A stretch of DNA of 5,656 bases from Anaerolineae bacterium (GTDB taxonomy: Bacteria > Chloroflexota > Anaerolineae > Aggregatilineales > Phototrophicaceae), in contig JANQRM010000503.1 of assembly GCA_028284565.1 (NCBI GenBank), positions 1 to 5,656 of the forward strand, read 5' to 3'. Under the pieces are notes generated by a model. It saw only the letters and a list, made by a program, of their open reading frames with translations, searched no databases and was not told the DNA's origin. Shown here piece after piece: positions 4,945 through 5,656 of the stretch (the first letter of the stretch is position 1; each line of letters starts with the position of its first letter). The position numbers and the translations under genes were made by a program.

Positions 4945-5451
4945 ATGACCTTCACCACCCCCAAAACATGGGTGACTGGCGAACCCTTGACAGCCAGTGA
5001 CCTCAATACCTATGTACGTGACAACCAAGACGCACTCAAAAGCCCCCCAGCGGACATCAACAATGTCGACAAAGGGAGCAACATCACCACCACAAGTACC
5101 TCGTTTGTGGATGTCGATGCCACCGAATTCAGCGTGACCATTACAACTACAGGCGGACGTGTGATGATTATCGCCTGCTTTAGCATCGCCAAGTCATCCA
5201 GCAATGTTTACTTCCGCACCGTCACAGATGGCAGTGCCGACCAAGCCGATGATGGCATCTACGCCGTCAAACTCAATGGGAGCAGTGATATTGTCCCCGT
5301 TGCACTCGTCTTCTGGAAAGAAGGGCTATCCGCTGGTTCGCATACCTTCAAGTTGCAATGGAAAGTGGCGAGTACCACAGCGACTCTCTATGCAGGCGCA
5401 GGCAGTTCCCCCGATTTACATCCCCAATTTAGTGCTGTGGAGGTGTCCTAA
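4945..5451 (+). CDS. Phage tail-fibre-like protein
   Basis: This 168-aa protein has an N-terminus, TPKTWVTGEPLTASDLNTYVRDNQDALK (5-32), which is the familiar 'WvtGe.vtAs.LNt.vRDN..aLk' motif that opens many tail-fibre or minor tail proteins of siphophages and phage-like elements; it serves as the particle-anchoring segment. After a short linker, residues 46-168 are a single beta-rich domain (TSTSFVDVDATEFSVTITTTGGRVMIIACFSI... GSHTFKLQWKVASTTATLYAG... PQFSAVEV), similar in layout to small jelly-roll receptor-binding heads. It has no signal peptide. AAAGGAG (4932-4938) is 6 bases before the ATG. Its stop overlaps the next start (TAATG). Inference: it is a distal fibre or tip component that contacts the target surface. 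Confidence 0.83.
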   Translation: MTFTTPKTWVTGEPLTASDLNTYVRDNQDALKSPPADINNVDKGSNITTTSTSFVDVDATEFSVTITTTGGRVMIIACFSIAKSSSNVYFRTVTDGSADQADDGIYAVKLNGSSDIVPVALVFWKEGLSAGSHTFKLQWKVASTTATLYAGAGSSPDLHPQFSAVEVS

Positions 5452-5656
5452 TGGCACGTGAAATCACCTTCACCAAATCGTCCATCAATGTCGAATTGTT
5501 GGATCAAGAACTCCGTGAAGAATTCGGCACGTTGACCACCGGATTATCCCGTCGTGGCGAGACCGTTACCGTCTATATGACCCAAGACATAACCGCCACC
5601 CAGCTCACCGCTATTCGGAATATCATCGAGTCGCATGACTCCTCGCAGAAGACTCT
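5451..5656 (+). CDS. Small tail-region protein, N-terminal part (3' end outside window)
   Basis: The frame opens at ATG 5451-5453 and stays open for 68 codons to the window end. The ATG shares its A with the TAA of the fibre-like gene. GGAGG (5440-5444) stands 6 bases before it, inside the upstream coding sequence, so translation is probably coupled. The visible protein starts MAREITFTKSSINVELLDQEL and continues with GLSRRGETVTVYMTQDITATQL and IRNIIESHDSS. The beta-strand then helix layout, ending in an 'iv.sHD' helix, is seen in small proteins encoded next to tail fibres in many prophages. I do not recognise a named family. It is likely a tail-associated or fibre-assembly partner, by position only. 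Confidence 0.8.
   Translation, partial: MAREITFTKSSINVELLDQELREEFGTLTTGLSRRGETVTVYMTQDITATQLTAIRNIIESHDSSQKT

Noticed and set aside
1..5656. tRNA or rRNA genes, CRISPR repeats, transposase, integrase, toxin-antitoxin pair
   Set aside because: Looked for on both strands; no regularly spaced repeats, no cloverleaf-like segments and no matching proteins were seen.

Overview
The window is bacterial: compact genes, clear Shine-Dalgarno sites (mostly AAGGAG or AAAGGAG), sigma-70-type promoter hexamers and rho-independent terminators. Base composition is close to balanced. A FAS1 (fasciclin) protein, a DUF4260 membrane protein, an AlkD-like HEAT-repeat protein and many small extragenic palindromes would fit a free-living environmental bacterium. 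Chloroflexota is my tentative guess, made from the general look of the proteins and repeats and not from any marker gene.

The left half (1-2600) looks like ordinary chromosome. It opens with the C-terminal end of a FAS1-domain protein (1-269) and its terminator (297-331). Next comes a two-gene operon on the minus strand: a DUF4260 membrane protein (901-1278) followed by a TetR-family regulator with a WHG-type C-terminal domain (332-892). The operon has a well-formed promoter (TTGACA-17 bp-TATTGT on the minus strand), and its -10 hexamer lies inside a 25-bp near-palindrome (1313-1337). This is the expected layout of an autoregulated TetR operon. Reading rightward from its own probable promoter (1405-1432) is a DNA alkylation repair (AlkD-like) gene (1496-2161). 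It converges on a small minus-strand gene for an exported acidic peptide (2310-2567). Each of these two genes has its own terminator in the 148-bp gap between them.

The right half (2723-5656) is a plus-strand block of phage-tail-like genes that runs off the window: a 152-aa protein resembling tail-terminator or tail-completion proteins, a 507-aa baseplate/hub-like protein, a 168-aa tail-fibre-like protein, and the start of a small protein translationally coupled to it. No head, tail-tube, sheath or tape-measure gene lies between the first two, which is not a textbook phage order. Two of the gaps between these genes hold dyad-symmetric or heptamer-repeat DNA of the kind bacteria scatter through intergenic space. 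The block could be a degraded or rearranged prophage, or a domesticated tail-derived particle. The window cannot decide between these.

No tRNA, rRNA, CRISPR array, insertion sequence, integrase or attachment site was seen. No gene-free stretch exceeds 300 bases; the longest is 217 bp (1279-1495), which holds the divergent promoters and the operator.
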